A stretch of DNA of 64,000 nt from Microglena sp. YARC (GCA_022414725.1 JAJSRW010000604.1:1-64000), one strand, 5' to 3'. Counted from the stretch's first letter, positions 1 to 12,924 are shown. Numbers and translations: made by a program. Notes: generated by a model from the letters alone, not told the origin.

Positions 1-1424
1 AGAGGGAGAGTGATAATGTGAGTGTGTGAGTACTTAGATGTGCGCTCTACCTCGTGTGTCCTGATATGTGTGTGTCGCTCGTGCGTGTGGGGTGTGCAGT
101 GTGTGTGGATATGATGAGTGCTGTGAGTATGTGTGAGTATGTGTGTGTGTGTGTGTGTGTGCGTGTGGGGTGTGAGTGTGTGGATATGTGAGTGGTGTGA
201 GTATGTGTGAGTATGTGTGTGTATGTGTGTTGTGGTGGTGCTGTGGGGTGTGAGTTGTGTGGTATGTAGTGTGTGAGTATGTGGTGGAGTATGTTGTGTG
301 TGTGTTGTGTGTGTGTGTGTGTGGTGGGGTGTGAGTGTGTGGATAGTGTGAAGTGTGTGAGTATGTGTGAGTATGTGTGTGTATGTGTGTGTGTGTGTGT
401 GCGTGTGGGGTGTGAGTGTGTGGATATGTGAGTGTGTGAGTATGTGTTTGTGTGTGTGTGTGTGTGTGTGTTGCGCTGTGGGGTGTGAGTGTGTGGATAT
501 GTGAGTGTGTGAGTATGTGTGAGTGTGGTCGTATGTGTAGCCTGTGTCGTGTGTGCGTTGGAGTGTGAGTGTGTGGATCCTGTCTCGTATCCGTTGATGA
601 AGCTATCGTGTGAGTATGTGTCCGCTTAAGTGTCGTGTAGTGTGTGTGCGTGTGGGGTGTGAGTGTGTGGATATGTGAGTGTGTGAGTATGTGTGAGTGT
701 GTGTAGTGATGCTATTGTGTGTGTGTGTGCGTGGTGGGGTGTGAGTGTGTGGATATGTGAGTGTGTGAGTATGTGTGAGTATGTGTGTGTGTGTGTGTGT
801 GTGTGCGTGTGGGTGTGAGTGTGTGGATTGTGAGTGGTGAGTATGTGTGAGTATGTGTGTGTATGTGTGTGTGTGTGTGTGTGTGGGGTGTGAGTGTGTG
901 TGTATATGTTGAGATGTGGTGAGTATGTGTGAAGTATGTGTGTGTGTGTGTGTGTGTGTGTTGCATGTGGGGTGTGAGTGTGTAGATATGTAGTTGTGTG
1001 AATGTGTGAGTATGTGTATGTGTATGTTGTGTGTGTGTGTGCGTGTGGGGTGTGAGTGTGTGGATATGTGAGTGGTGTGAGTATGTGTGAGTGTGTGTTG
1101 TGTGTGTGTGTGTGGTGCGACTGTGGGGTGTGAGTGTGTGGATATGTGAGTGTGTGAGTATGTGTGAAGTGTGTGTGTGTGTGTGTGTGTGTGTGTAGTT
1201 GTGGTGTGTGCGTGGTGGAGGTGTGAGTGTGTGGATATGTGAGTGTGTGAGTATGTGTGAGTATGTGTGTGTGTGTGTGTGTGCGTGTGGGGTGTGGAGT
1301 GTGTGGATATGTGAGTGTGTGAGGTATGTGATGAGTAAGTGTCGTTGTGTGGTGTGTGTGTGGTGTGCGTGGTGGGGTGTGGAGGGGTGTGGAATATGTG
1401 AGGTGGTGTGAGTATGTGTGAGTA

Positions 1425-1455
<31 letters not shown>

Positions 1456-4400
1456 GGGGTGTGAGTGTGTGGATAATGTGAGTGTGTGATATGTGTGAGT
1501 GTTGTGTATGTGTATGTGTGTGTGTGTGTGCGTGGGGGGGTGGTGGAGTGTGTGGAATATGTGAGTGGTGGAGTATGTGTGAGTATGTGTGTGATGTGTG
1601 GTGTGTGTGTGCGTGTGGGGTGTGAGTGTGTGGATATGTGTGTGTGTGAGTAATGTTGTGTGTGGTGTGTGTGTGTGTGTGTGTGTGTGTGTTGTGCGTG
1701 TGGAGGTGTGAGTGTGGATATGTGAGTGTGTGAAGTATGTGTTGAGTATGTGTGTGTGTGTGTGTGTGTGTGCGTGTGGGGTGTGAGTGTGTGGATATGT
1801 GAGTTGTGCAGTAGTGTGAGATTGGTGTGTGTGTGTGTGTGGTGTGTGTGCGTGGTGGGGTGTGAGTGTGTTGATATGTAGTGTGGTGGAGTATGTGTGA
1901 GTATGTGGTGTTGTGTCTGTGTGTGTGTGTGTGCGTGTGGGGTGTGAGTGTGTGGGATAATGTGAGTTGTGTGTATTTGTGAGTATGTGTATGTGTAATG
2001 TGTGTGTTGTGTGCGTGTGGGGTTGTGAGTGGTGTGGATATGTGAAGTGTGTGAGTATGTTGTGAGTATGTGTGTGTGTGGTGTGTGTGTGCGTGTGGGG
2101 TGTGAAGTGTGTGGATATGTGAGTGTGTGAGTTGTGTGAGTAGTGTGTGTATGTGTGTGTGTGTGTGCGTGTGGGGTGTGAAGTGTGTGGATATGTGAGT
2201 GTGTGAGTAATGGATGGTGAGTATGTGTGGTGTGTGTGTGTGTGTGTGTGCGTGTGGGGTGTGAGTGTGTGGATATGTGAGTGTGTGAGTATGTTGTGAG
2301 TATGTGTGTGTGTGTGTGTGTTGTGTGTGCGTGTGGGGGTGAAGTTGTGTGGATATGTTGAGTGGTGTGAGTAAAATGTGTGGTATGTGTGTGCCTACTA
2401 CTCCGCTAGGTGCTGTGTGTGTTCCGCTACGACCCTGTAGGGCGTCGTGCAGCTTGACCGTGGCTAGTGGATAGGTCAAGAGTAGCAGTATACTAACTGT
2501 GTGCGTATGTAGAGAGATGTGTGTGCCTTGTAATGGTCGCTGTGCCGTCAACGCCCTATGCGGGTGCTTGCTACTGAGTGCTATTGAGCGCCATATGCAT
2601 CCACCGCTTAGATATTCGACTAATCATGTGTTTAGACATGTAAACTCGCCTGTGTGTGTGTGTGTGTGTGCCCTACGTTCCGCTAGTGCGCTGTCCGACG
2701 CGGTGTAGTAGTCGTGTGGACATGTGAGGCTTGAATGCTAGAGTATGTGTGAGTATCCCAGCTGTTGTGCTGGTGTGTGTCGTCGCTGATCTCGTATTAC
2801 GGTAGGTGTGAGCTGTGCTCGCGACTTGTGATAGACCTGTGTGAGTATGTGTGACTCAATGCTGGTGCGTGTGTGTGTGTGTGTGGTGTGTAGCCTGTGC
2901 CGAGTGTACTCTGAGCTCGCCTACTCGGATATGTGAGTGTGTGAGTATGTGTGAGTATGTGTGCCTCGATCGCTGTGTGTGCTCGTCGTGTGCCCGTGTT
3001 GGGTCTCTGTATGACGCTTAGTCGTGGACTTATTAGTGGCTGTGTGAGACTGCCATCGCTGAGTCATGTGTGTGTGCTCGCTGTCGCTGATGCTAGGGGT
3101 GTGAGTGTGTGGATTTAGCGTGAGTGTAGAATCGAGTATCATCTGCTGTGAAGTAACTGTTGTGTGCTGTGTGTGCTGCTGTGTGTGTGCCCGCCGACCT
3201 GTGGGGAGTGAGTGTTGGATATGTTGAGTGGTGTGAGTATGTGTGAGTATGTGTCGTGTGTGTGTGTGTGTGCAGTGTGGGGTGTGAGTGTGGTGGATAT
3301 GTGAGTGTGTGAGTAATGTGTGAGTATGTGTGTGTTAATGTGTGTGTGTGCTGTGCGTGTGGCGGTGCTGAGTGTGGTGGCTAATCGCCTGATCGTAGTG
3401 TATGCAGCTATGTGTGAGTAATGTCGCTCGCTGTATTAACCGGTGTGTGCTCGTCAGTGTGCGTGTCGGGGTGTGCACGTACGTTGTGTGGAAAACTATG
3501 TGTACCTGATCCTGATCGTGCAGTATGTGTGAGCCTATCGTGTGTGTGTGTGTGTGTGTGTTGCTGTCGCTGCGTGCCGGGTGTTGAGTGTAGATCGGTC
3601 ATGTCGTAATCCGAGTGTAGTCGAGTATGGTGTCCGCATATGTGTAGTGCCTGCTGTCTAGTTTGCTGCTGTGTGTGCCTCGTGCGCTCGTGGGTGTGAG
3701 TGTGTTGGATATGTGAAGTGTGTGAGCTAACTTGCCTTACCTGTGTTGAGCCTGAATCGCTCCTGTCGTCGTGGCTGTTATCGCTGGTGCGTTCCTGAGC
3801 CGGGTGTTTGAATCCGTGTGGTCATGTCGGCTATAGCTGAGTATGTGTGCACACGTACTGTGTTGTTGTATGCGCTCTAGTTCCTAGCTTGCCGCTCTAG
3901 CCTGTGTGTCGCGCCGCGTGATCGAGTGTGTGGATACCCTTAGCTCCGAGCTGCTGTTGAAGTACTGCCTGCTGCAGTATGTACCGTTGTAAAATCGTCG
4001 TGTTAGTCGTCGCTGCTGTGCTTAGAGAGTGTCCGGGGTGTGAGTGTGTGGATATCGCTACGAGGTGTTGAGTATCGCTGTTGAGTATCCGTGTTGTCTA
4101 GTCATGTGTGTGTTGTGTGCTTTCGTGTGCCTGTAGTGCGGGTCGTGAGTGTGTGGATATGTGAGTGGTGTGATATTGTGTGGAGTTAATTGTGTGTGGT
4201 GTGTGTGTTGTTGCGTGTGGGGTGTGAGTGTGGATATGTGAGTGTGTGAGTATGTGTGAGTATTGGTCGCTCGTCGTGTGTATCGGCTGCTGTGTCTGCT
4301 GTGTGTCGCGTGTGGGGTGTGAGTGTGTGGATATTGAGTGTGGTGAGTAGTGCTCTGTACATCACTGTGTGTGTGTGTGTGTGATCGCCTCTGCTGCGTG

Positions 4401-7400
4401 TGGGGTGTGGTAGGTGCGCATAATGTGAGTGTCGAGCTGAGTACTCGTGTGAGTATCGCTGTGTCGTTGAGGTCGTGTTGATCGTGTCGCGTCCGTCGGT
4501 GGAGTGTGAGTCGTGTGGATATGTTGAGTGTGTGAGTATCGCTGTGAAGATATCCGTGTGGTGTGTGTGTGTGCTCGCGTGCGTACGGTTGGTGTGAGTG
4601 TGGTGGTATCACTGCTGATGTGTGGTCGCAGTATGTGTGAGTATGTGGTGGTGTGTGTGTGTGTGCGTGTGGGGTGGTGAGTGTGTGGATATGTTGAGTG
4701 TGTGGAGTATGGTTGTGAGTAATTGTGTGTGTGTGTGTGTGTGTGGTTGCGTGTTGGGAGTGAGTGTGTGGATATGTGAGTGTGTGAGTATGTGTGTAAG
4801 TACTCCCGTCGTTTATGTGCCTGCTCGTGTGTGTGGTGTGCGTGTGGGGTGTGAGTGTGTGGATATGTGAAGTGTGTGAGTATGTGTTGAGTATGTGTGT
4901 GTACCTGAGTGTGGGAGTGTGCCCCGTTGGGGTCGCTGAAGTTGTGTGGATATGTGAGTGTGAGTATGTTCTCGTTGCACGCTATGTATAGTGTCAGTGT
5001 CGTGTGGTGTGTGCATTAGTGGCGGTGTGAGTCGTGCTGCGCATGTGTGATAACTCCTGCTCGCTGACCGTATGATCGTGGAGTATGTTGTCCTGTATGT
5101 CGTGTGTGTGGTGTGTGATAGCGTCGTGGGGTGTGAGTTCGTGTGGACCTCATGTGATGATGTGTGATGTAATCGTGTGAGTAATGTGTGTTTGTGTGTG
5201 TCGCTGGTCGATAGCTGCGTGTGGGGTGTGAGTGTGTGGATATGTGAGTGTGTGAGTATGTGTGAGTATGTGTGTGTATGTGTGTGTGTGTGTGTGTGGG
5301 GTTGTGAGGTGTGGATATTGAGTGTGTGAGTATGTGTGAGTATGAGTGTGTGTGTGTGTGTGTGTCGTGTCGCGTGATGCGGGTGTGAGCTCGTGTGATA
5401 TTGCTGAGTGCTGTGAGTATTGAGTGTCAGTATTGTTTTAGTGCTATGTGTGTGTGTTGTGTGTGCGTGATGGGTGTGAGTTGTGTGGGATATGTGAGTG
5501 TGTGAGTATGTGGTGGGAGTATGTGACTCGCTGTGTGATAGATGTGTGTGCGTGTGGGGTGTAGGTGTGGATATGTGAGTGTGTGAGTATGTGTGAGTAT
5601 GTGTCGTAGACTGTGCGTGGTGTGTGTGTGTGTGTGTGCGGTCGCGTGTGAGATAGCTCGGAGTGTGACGCTATGTGTGAATGATATCCCTAGTGTCGTC
5701 GTGTGTGGTGTGTGTGGTGTGTCGTGCCGCTGCAGGGTGGTGAGTGTGTCGGCTATGTGAGTGGTTAGTGACGTCATGTGTGAGTATTGCTCGCTGTGTG
5801 TGCTGTGTGTGACGCTGTCGGGGTGTGAGTGTGTGGAATATGTCGGAGCTAGTCCGCGTCACTCTGCTGAGTACTGTGTGTGTGTGTGGTGAGTGTGTGG
5901 TCGCGCTGTTGGGTTAGATAGGAGTCGTGTGGCATATGAGAGTGTGTTCTGCATAGTATGTCGCTGAGTATGTGTGGTGTGTGTGTGTTTGCGTCCGTGG
6001 GGTGTGAGTGTGTGGATATCCGTGAGTATGTGTGAGTATGTCGCTGAGTAAGTGTGTGGTGTGTGTGTGTGGTGCGTGTGGGGAGTGATGTGTGGACTAT
6101 GCTGAGCCTGTGTCGAGTATGTGGTGAGTTAATGTGTGTGTGTGTGTGCTGTGTGCGTGTAGGGGGTGTGGAGTGCTGGTGGATATGTGAGTGTGTGAGT
6201 AATGTGTGAGTATGTGTGTGTATGCATGATGTGTGTGCCTTAACTGTCGCGTGTGGGGTGTGAGCTCGCGTGGAATATGTGAGTTGTGAGCTCAGTGTGA
6301 GTTGTGTGTGTATGTGTGTGTGGTGTGTGCATGTGGGGTGTGAGTGTGTGGATATGTGATGTGTGAGTAATGTGGTGGCACTCCGTAGCTGTGTGTGTGT
6401 GCTGTGCGTGCTGTAGCGTGTGCGTCGTGAGTGGTGTGGAACTCGTGTGAAGTGCTGGATGTATGTGTGCGTATGTGTGTGTGTGTGTGTGTGCTGTCGT
6501 GTCGAGTGGCCGTCGTGGGGTGTGAGTGCTCGTGACTCATTGATAGTGTGTGTAGTAATCGTCGCAGTATTGTGAGTTCTGTGTGGCTGTGTGTGCGCTG
6601 TGTGGGGAGTGTGAGTGTGCTGGACTCATTGATCGACTGTGGTGAGTATCGTGTGAGTAATGCTTGAACTGCTGTATGCTCGTGTCGTGTATCGCTGCGT
6701 GTGGGTGTGCGTGTGTCGTGGCATATGTGAGTGTGTGAGTATGTGTGAGCTCAATGTGTCGTGTCGTGTGTGTGTGTGTGTGCGTGTGGGTGTGAGTGGT
6801 GTAGATATGTGATGTGTTCGAGTAATCGTGTGTGAGTATGTGTGTGTGTGGTGGTGTGTGTGTGTGCGTGTGGGTGTGAGTGTGTGAATGTGAGTGTAGT
6901 GGAGTATGTGTAGTAATTGTGTGTGTGTGTGTGTGCGTAGTGGTGGGAGGCTCGTGTATGATGTGTCGGACTATGTGAGTGTTCTGACTAAGGTGGCCGT
7001 ATGTCGCGCTGACCGTTGTGTCTGTGTGTACGTCTCTCCTACCGTGGGGTGTGAGTGTTGTATAGCGATATCCCCTGATGGTGGTGTGACGTAGTGTGCA
7101 CGTACTGCTGTTGTGTGTGTGTGTGGTGCGGGTGCGCCGGATAGTGTGTGGATCATGTGAGTTGTGTGAGTAGTGTCTGCTAGTATCGTGTGTTATCCAT
7201 CCCGATATGTCTGTGTTGAGTGCATGCTCGCGGTGTGAGCTGGTCTGGATCACCTGTGAGAAGAGTCGTGAGTCACTGGCTGTGAGTATGTGTGTTTAAT
7301 ACTGTGGGCTCGCATAGGTGGGTGCGTCCGTGGGCCGTGTCGCAGCTCGCTGTGGAATATGTGTACGTGTGTGAGTACATGTGTGAGTATTGCTCTGATG

Positions 7401-9590
7401 CGCTTAACAGTGTGGTAGTCGCCCTGTGTGAGCGCTTGGGGTGTGAGTGTGTGATATGTGAGTGGTGAGTACTGTGTGAGCTATGTGGCTGTGTCAATCG
7501 TGTATGTGTGTGCTATGTGCGTGTGGGGGTGTGCAAGCTGCTGTGGAATATGTGAGGTGTGAGTAATTGTGATGACGTCATCGTCTGTGGTTTTGTGGTG
7601 TGTGAGTGTGTGCGTCGTGGGGCTCGTGAAGTATAGATGCTGGATTATGTGAGTCGCGACGTTTAGAGTCCTGTGATGCAGTATCGCCTGTGTACTCGCT
7701 CGTGCTGTGATGGTGTGCGCTGTGGGTGTGGTGTGTGTGCGCACTCTATATGATGAGCTGTTGCTGACGTTATCGTGTCGAGTATGTGTGTTAGTGTCGT
7801 CGTGTGTGGTGTGTGTGTGCGTCGTGGGGTGTGGAGTGTGTACTAATGTGAGAATGGTGTGTAGTATGTGTGAGTTATGTGGTGTGTGTGTGTGTGTGTG
7901 CGTGTGGGGGCTGTGAGTGTGTGGATATGTGAGTAGTCGTGACTATGTGGTGAGTATGTGTGTGTGTTGTGTGTTGTGACGTGTGGGCTGCTGACGCTGT
8001 GTGGATATGTGATGTGCTGGAGTTACTCGGTTGCGTATGTGCCTATCGTATGTGTGTTGTGTGTAGCGCTGTGGGGTGGAAGTGTGGGATACTCGTGAGT
8101 GCTGTGAGTATGCTCGTGGCTATCTGTGAGATGCTCCCCCTGTGTTGCTGTTGTCTAGTGCTCGTCGCGTGTGAGAGGCGCTGTGAGCCTGTGTGGATTA
8201 ATGATTCGAAGCGTGGACGCTACTCCGTGTGACTAACCCCTATCCGTGGTGTGTATGTGATACTAGTGTGTGTGCGCTGCGTGTGGGAGGTGTGAGTGTG
8301 TGGCATATGTGAGTGTGTGAGTATGCCTGCTGCAGATCATCCGTGCTGTGTGTGTGTGTGTGCGTGTTGGGGTGTGAGTGTGTGGATAGTGTGAGTGTGT
8401 GAGTAAATGTGTGAGTATGTGTGTTGTGTGTGTGTTGTGTGTGTGTGGCGTGTGGGGCCTGTATGAGTGTGTGGATATTCTCGAGGTTGGCTGTGACGTA
8501 TGTGTGAAGTATGTGTTGTGTGATCTGTCGTGTGTGCTCGATGGTGAGTGGGGCTGTGATGCGCTGCGCATATCTGAGTGTGTGAGATGTGTGAGTATTG
8601 TCGCTGGTGTGTTAGTGTGCTGCTGTGTGGCGTGTCTCGACGGTGTGCGAGTAGTGGTGTGTATGACCCGTGTGTGTGCGTGTCTCTATCGTTTATCGCT
8701 GTGTGTGTTGTGTCATCGTCGATCGTGTGCCATGTGGGTGTGAGTGTGTGGTATCCGGTGTGTGTGTGTGTGAGTGTAGTGCCTTCGCTCTGATGCGGGT
8801 GTGAGTGTGTGTATGTGTGTGATGTGTGTGAGGTGTGTGTGTGTGGGTTTGGTGAGTGAGGAGTGAGTGCGTGTGTGTGGTGCTGTGTGTGTGAGTGTGG
8901 AGAATGTGCGTGTCGCTCAGTGTGTGAATGTTGTGTGTGTGTGTGTGAGTGTGTGAGTGTGTGTCGTGTGTGTGTGTGAGTTGTCGTGTGTGCTGTGTAT
9001 CAATGTGTGTTCGCACTGCTTGTGTGAGCTGTGCTCGTGTGGGAGTATGTGTGGGTATGTGTGTGTGTGTGTGTGTGTAGGAGTATTACGTGTCGGGCCT
9101 CATGCTGTGTGTTGTAAGAATACGCTGTCGGGTCCTGCAGTGTGAGTGTGTGGGGTATGCTCGTGTTGTTGTACTGTTGTGTCTCGCGCTTATTGCTGTG
9201 TGTGTGTGGGGGGGGGTACCCCGGCGTAAGGGGGGGGGGGGCCTGCTGCTGCTGGGGGCGTGCTCGAGTAGTCGTGCTGTGTGTGTGTGTGTCGTGTTGT
9301 GTACTGTGTGTGCTTGACCTTGTGTGGGGGGTATGCTGCATGTGGGGGGTAAATGAAGTGCTCGTAGGGCGTACTGGTGTGTGGCGTGTGTTGGTATGTG
9401 CTGTGGGGTGGGTTGTGTGTGGGTGGTGGGTGGTGTGTGTGGTGTGTCGGTGGGGGTTCTCCTGATATACTCTACTATCTACTAATCGTGCGTGGGGTGT
9501 GATTGTGTCGTGTAATCGCTGTGCTGTGGGGGGTGGGGGGGGCGCGGTAGGGGGGGGGGAGGTGATGTGTGTGTGAGCATTTGTCGCCAC
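1..9590. repeat. TG-rich degenerate satellite array
   Basis: The whole stretch is built from a loosely repeated unit of roughly 70-90 bp: a (TG)n run, then GCGTGTGGGGTGTGAG, then TGTGGATATGTGAG, then GAGTATGTG blocks. Up to about 2.4 kb the units are clean. From about 2.4 to 9.1 kb they are broken by short CTCG, CGCT and CCTA-type insertions. The apparent long frames on both strands (His/Thr-rich on minus, Cys/Val-rich on plus) are a by-product of the dinucleotide repeat, and I call no gene here. The irregular insertions could be real decay or consensus error in a long-read assembly. Confidence 0.9.
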
Positions 9591-9712
9591 AAGGGTGAGT
9601 TGGTGTCCTGGTTATGTGATGTTCTCTATTTATTTATTTCTATTTTATTTTTTGCTTGATGAAACGTGCTGTGTCCAATAAATCAAATCAAGTTTTGAGA
9701 AGTCACACATAC
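9591..9712. other. AT-rich junction, no gene seen
   Basis: A short T/A-rich stretch separates the TG satellite from minus-strand gene-like sequence. It includes a run of TATTTATTT-type repeats. I see no coding or RNA feature in it. Confidence 0.5.
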
Positions 9713-10936
9713 CTGTCACTAACCTTCATCTGCATCATGGTTCGTGATCTTCACCCTCAGGGTTTGTGATCTCCATATCAGGCTTTGAGATCTCTACATC
9801 AGGGTTTTGAATTTCAAGATCATAGCTTGATACTCTGACACTTGTGCTGAGCTCAATATATCTAATGAATTTGAAGGTACACATACCTGTACTTCATCTG
9901 TGTCATGGTTTGTGATCCTCCACATCAGGTTGTGCATCTCCATGGTCAGGGTTTTTGAATCTCCATATCAGGGTTTGTGATCCCCACGTCAGGGTTTGTG
10001 ATCTCCACATCAGGGTTTTTTATTTCAAGATCATGGCTTGATACTTTCTGACACTTGTGCTGTGCTGCGTTGCAGGGCTGAGGCTCTGCAGTACGCTTGT
10101 GCGATGTACAACTACTGTTGGAGGAAGTTGCCAGGCTGTCTTGGATTTACGATATTGTGAGCGGCCCACTGTCGGGATCGTATTTTTCACCAGCAGCAGG
10201 TCTTGTGCCAGATCGTTATCAGCCAGCATCAGCAGCAGCACCATCAGCATCAGAACTATCCTCAGCACAGCAGTAGCAGCACCATCAATCATCAGAATCC
10301 TCAGCACCATTCAGCAGCAGCACCATCATCAGCAGCAGCAAGCCCAGCAGTACCATCAGCATCAGAATTCCTCAGCAACCAGCAGTACCATCAGCATCAG
10401 AATCCTCAGCACCAGCAGTAGTTTTGGGTTCCTCAAGCACCGATGACATGTCCGGCTGTCTTGAGTTTGTGATGTTGTCAGCAACAGGCATTGGCTTGGC
10501 TTGGTTGGCAACATTGTCAGCATCAGGCATTGGCTTGGCTTGATTGCTTTCATCAGCAGGCATTGGCTTGGCTTGGTTGCTATCAGCAGCAGGCATTGGC
10601 TTGGCTTGATTGCTTTCAGCAACAGGCATTGGCTTGGCTTGGTTGCTATCAGCAGCAGGCATTGGCTTGGCTGATTTGCTTTCAGCAGCAGGCATTGGCT
10701 TGGCTTGGTTTGCTATCCCAGCAGCAGGCATTGGCTTGGGCTTGGTTGCTATCAGCAGCAGGCATGGCAATTGGCTTGGCTGATTGCTTTTCAGCAGCAG
10801 GCATTGGCTTGGCTTGGTTGCTATCAGCAGCAGGCATTGGCTTGGCTTGGTTGCTATCAGCAGCAGGCATTGGCTTGGCTTGGTTGGGGGTATCAGAGAT
10901 GTGAGAGGTCTGAAGCCGCATAAACCACTGGGTCAC
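9713..10936 (-). CDS. Putative repeat-coding minus-strand gene remnant
   Basis: I do not recognise a family. From the right, a frame beginning near 10,936 enters about a dozen 33-bp repeats (10,490-10,890) encoding the 11-residue unit NQAKPMPAADS. It continues into an acidic segment (EDSDADGTAG, about 10,370-10,460). A further open segment at 10,020-10,310 contains KSKTAWQLPPTVVVH. Leftwards, a 24-bp repeat encodes (NPDVEIT)n and ends at AG/GTATGTG donor-like sites at 9,713 and 9,887, duplicated 174 bp apart. Several frame changes are needed to join these pieces, so this is either an intron-containing gene with assembly errors or a decayed one. Confidence 0.35.
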
Positions 10937-11012
10937 CCAAGCTCACACTTACAATACCATTCCTGATTGCATTGGGGAAGAAGTTGAGAGCGAGATAAGT
11001 GAGAACGCACAA

Positions 11013-11062
11013 AAGGTAATGATAACGCCCCTGGTGGGGCGTGGTGTTAAGGAAGCCCGTCG
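11013..11062 (-). mobile_element. SINE-like 3' core fragment
   Basis: The reverse strand carries the motif TTAACACCACGCCCCACC followed by GCGTTATCATTACCTTTT. The same core ends the longer tRNA-headed elements near 18.1-18.3 and 32.9-33.06 kb. No tRNA-like head is visible here, so this is a truncated copy. Confidence 0.6.
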
Positions 11063-11075
11063 TAACCAGCGGTGT

Positions 11076-12290
11076 GGGGAGCGGGGATACACAAAAAGCG
11101 GTGAGTGAGAAACCACAAAAAAGCGGTTAGGTGAGGTGGGTTGGAGCGGTTGGGTGGAGTGGAGCAGTTGCGGTGGGGTGGAGAGAGGTGAGGTGGACGC
11201 ATGGAGCCAAGGTGAGGTAGGGGTGGAGAGGGAGTTGAGTGTGAGGATAAGGTGGAGCGAAGGGGTGAGCGAATAACGACGATAGAAGAAACAAAAATAG
11301 GTGGAGAGGCGAGGTGCGGTGGGGTGTGAGAGGTGAGGTGGAGCAAAGAAGTGAGCAAGAAAGTGATTAGCGCACAAAAGAGGTGGAGAGGTGAGGTGGA
11401 GCGAATAGGTAAGCGAATAAAAGTGAGATACGGCCCCAAAGAGTGAGAACCACAAGAGTGTGAAACAAAAATAAGTGAGAAACATGTTTTTAGTGAGATA
11501 CACAAAAACAAGTGAGACCTGGTGAGAGATACAAAAAATGAGTGAGAAAACCCGGAGAACGCATAAAGTAATAAAATATAAAGAGGTGGAGCAGAATAAG
11601 CGAGAAACACAAAATGAGTGAGGAACACAAAAAATAATAAATAAATAAAGAGGTGAGCGAGATAAGTGAGAAACACAAAAATGAGTGAGAAAAAAGAAAA
11701 AAAAAGAGGTGAGCAAGATAAGTGAGAAACACAAAAATAAGTGAGAAACACAAAAACATGAAGAGGTGAGCGAAATAAATTAGAAGCACAAAAATAAGTG
11801 AGAAACACAAAAATATAAAGAGGTGGGCGAAATAAATTAGAAACACAAAAATAAGTGAGAAACACACAAATATAATGAGGTGGGCGAAATAAATTAGAAA
11901 CACAAAAATAAGTGAGAAATACAAATATAATGAGGTGGGGCGAAACTAAATTAGAAACACAAAAATTAAGTGAAGAAAATACAAATATATAAAAGAGGTG
12001 GGCGAAATAAATTAGAAACGCAAAAATATAATGAGGTGGGCGAAATAAATTAGAAACACAAAAATATAATGAGGTGGGCGAAATAAATTAGAAACACAAA
12101 AATATAATGAGGAGGGCGAAATAAATTAGAAACACAAAAATTATAGTGAGGTGGCGAAATTAAAATTAGAACACACAAAAAATATAAAGAGGTGAGCGGA
12201 ATAAGTTAGAAAACACTAAAAATAAGAGAGAAACCCGGAGAAATACAAACATGTAAAGAGGTGAGCGAGATGAGTGAGAAACTCAAAATA
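11076..12290. repeat. AAACACAAAAATAAGTGAG minisatellite
   Basis: A tandem array with a unit of about 57-58 bp: GAGGTGGGCGAAATAAATTAG, AAACACAAAAATAAGTGAG, AAACACAAAAATATAA. The left part (11.08-11.45 kb) is more GC-rich and divergent. Every unit carries a plus-strand GAG/GTGAGC or GAG/GTGGGC, which matches a 5' splice-site consensus. The Phe/Leu-rich minus-strand frames across it are repeat artefacts. Confidence 0.85.
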
Positions 12291-12499
12291 TAGCGTGTAT
12301 AATTAAAGCTAAAATAATATTATAGAGAGTGTGTTAACTAAGAGCTAAGTTATAAAATAAAAATAATAGATGGTGTATTAACTAATATAAAGTAAAATAA
12401 TAGTGTGTATAGCTAAATATAATATAAATAGTGTGTAAAGCTAAATAGAAAATAAATATAGTTTGCATAACGTTAAGCTATACACACTACATGTTTTAC
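12291..12499. other. AT-rich spacer, no gene seen
   Basis: This is a TATAAAATAATA-type stretch with several diverged AGCTAAATATAA repeats. No coding, RNA or transposon feature was recognised. Confidence 0.5.
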
Positions 12500-12640
12500 A
12501 CTTTATAGGTGGTTGGCCCCAGTGCAAGCGTACGGGAAGCAAAACGGGAAAGCAAAACCCATAGTAACCATTCCCCAGTGGACGCGAACGGGAAGGTCCC
12601 TTCAACCTCACACCCCGTGGCAAGGCGTAACAATTTTCAT
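12500..12640 (+). mobile_element. Diverged SINE-like tail
   Basis: The right part (CCCTTCAACCTCACACCCCG followed by GGCAAGGCGTAACAATTTTC) aligns with the 3' core of the SINE-like family (CCCTTAACACCACGCCCCAC ... GGCGTTATCATTACC). The left part has internal GGGAAGCAAAACGGGAAAGC repeats and no clear tRNA boxes. It is an old or rearranged copy. Confidence 0.4.
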
Positions 12641-12714
12641 TGTTTGTTTGGAAGCCTCTAAGTGTGATTGATTGGCTGAGTGATTTATGCTGTCTATAAT
12701 ATACAGATGTGTGT

Positions 12715-12848
12715 AATGATGCATAGGGTGGAATCCCATTACAAATCCTAAACCCTAAACCCTAATGATGTACAGGGTGGAATCCCGTTACAAACCCTAA
12801 ATCCTGAACACTAAACCCTAATGATTTTTAGGGTGGAATCTCGTTACG
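12715..12848. repeat. Telomere-like CCCTAAA repeats in a tandem unit
   Basis: About three units of roughly 60 bp each combine AGGGTGGAATCCCGTTACAA with one to three CCCTAAA or CCCTAA blocks. CCCTAAA is the plant and green-algal type telomere motif. Here it is short, interrupted and interstitial, so it is not a chromosome end. A second small cluster lies at 21,120-21,137. Confidence 0.6.
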
Positions 12849-12917
12849 ACGAATGGCTCAATGGTAGAGCTTGTTGGAATGATGAAGGTGCGTGGTTTGA
12901 ATCCCTACAGATGCACA
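12849..12917 (+). mobile_element. tRNA-like Pol III promoter element
   Basis: An A-box-like TGGCTCAATGGTAGAGC and a B-box-like GGTTTGAATCC sit at tRNA-like spacing. The acceptor-stem ends do not pair convincingly, and the sequence runs straight into the 12.93-kb satellite. This is more likely a SINE head or tRNA pseudogene than a functional tRNA. Confidence 0.45.
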
Positions 12918-12924
12918 TTAGTGC

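Noticed and set aside
626..2551. 641-residue His/Thr-rich frame on the minus strand
   Set aside because: It follows from the (CA)n-type repeat, has no non-repetitive part, and similar frames occur throughout the satellite.
10949..11924. Phe/Leu-rich membrane-protein-like frames on the minus strand
   Set aside because: The hydrophobic repeats come from translating the AAACACAAAAATAAGTGAG minisatellite and occur in several frames.
12715..12848. Chromosome end
   Set aside because: Only a few interrupted CCCTAAA units occur, inside the window and within a larger tandem unit.
12849..12917. Functional tRNA gene
   Set aside because: A- and B-box-like motifs are present, but the acceptor and anticodon stems do not fold convincingly and the sequence merges into a satellite.
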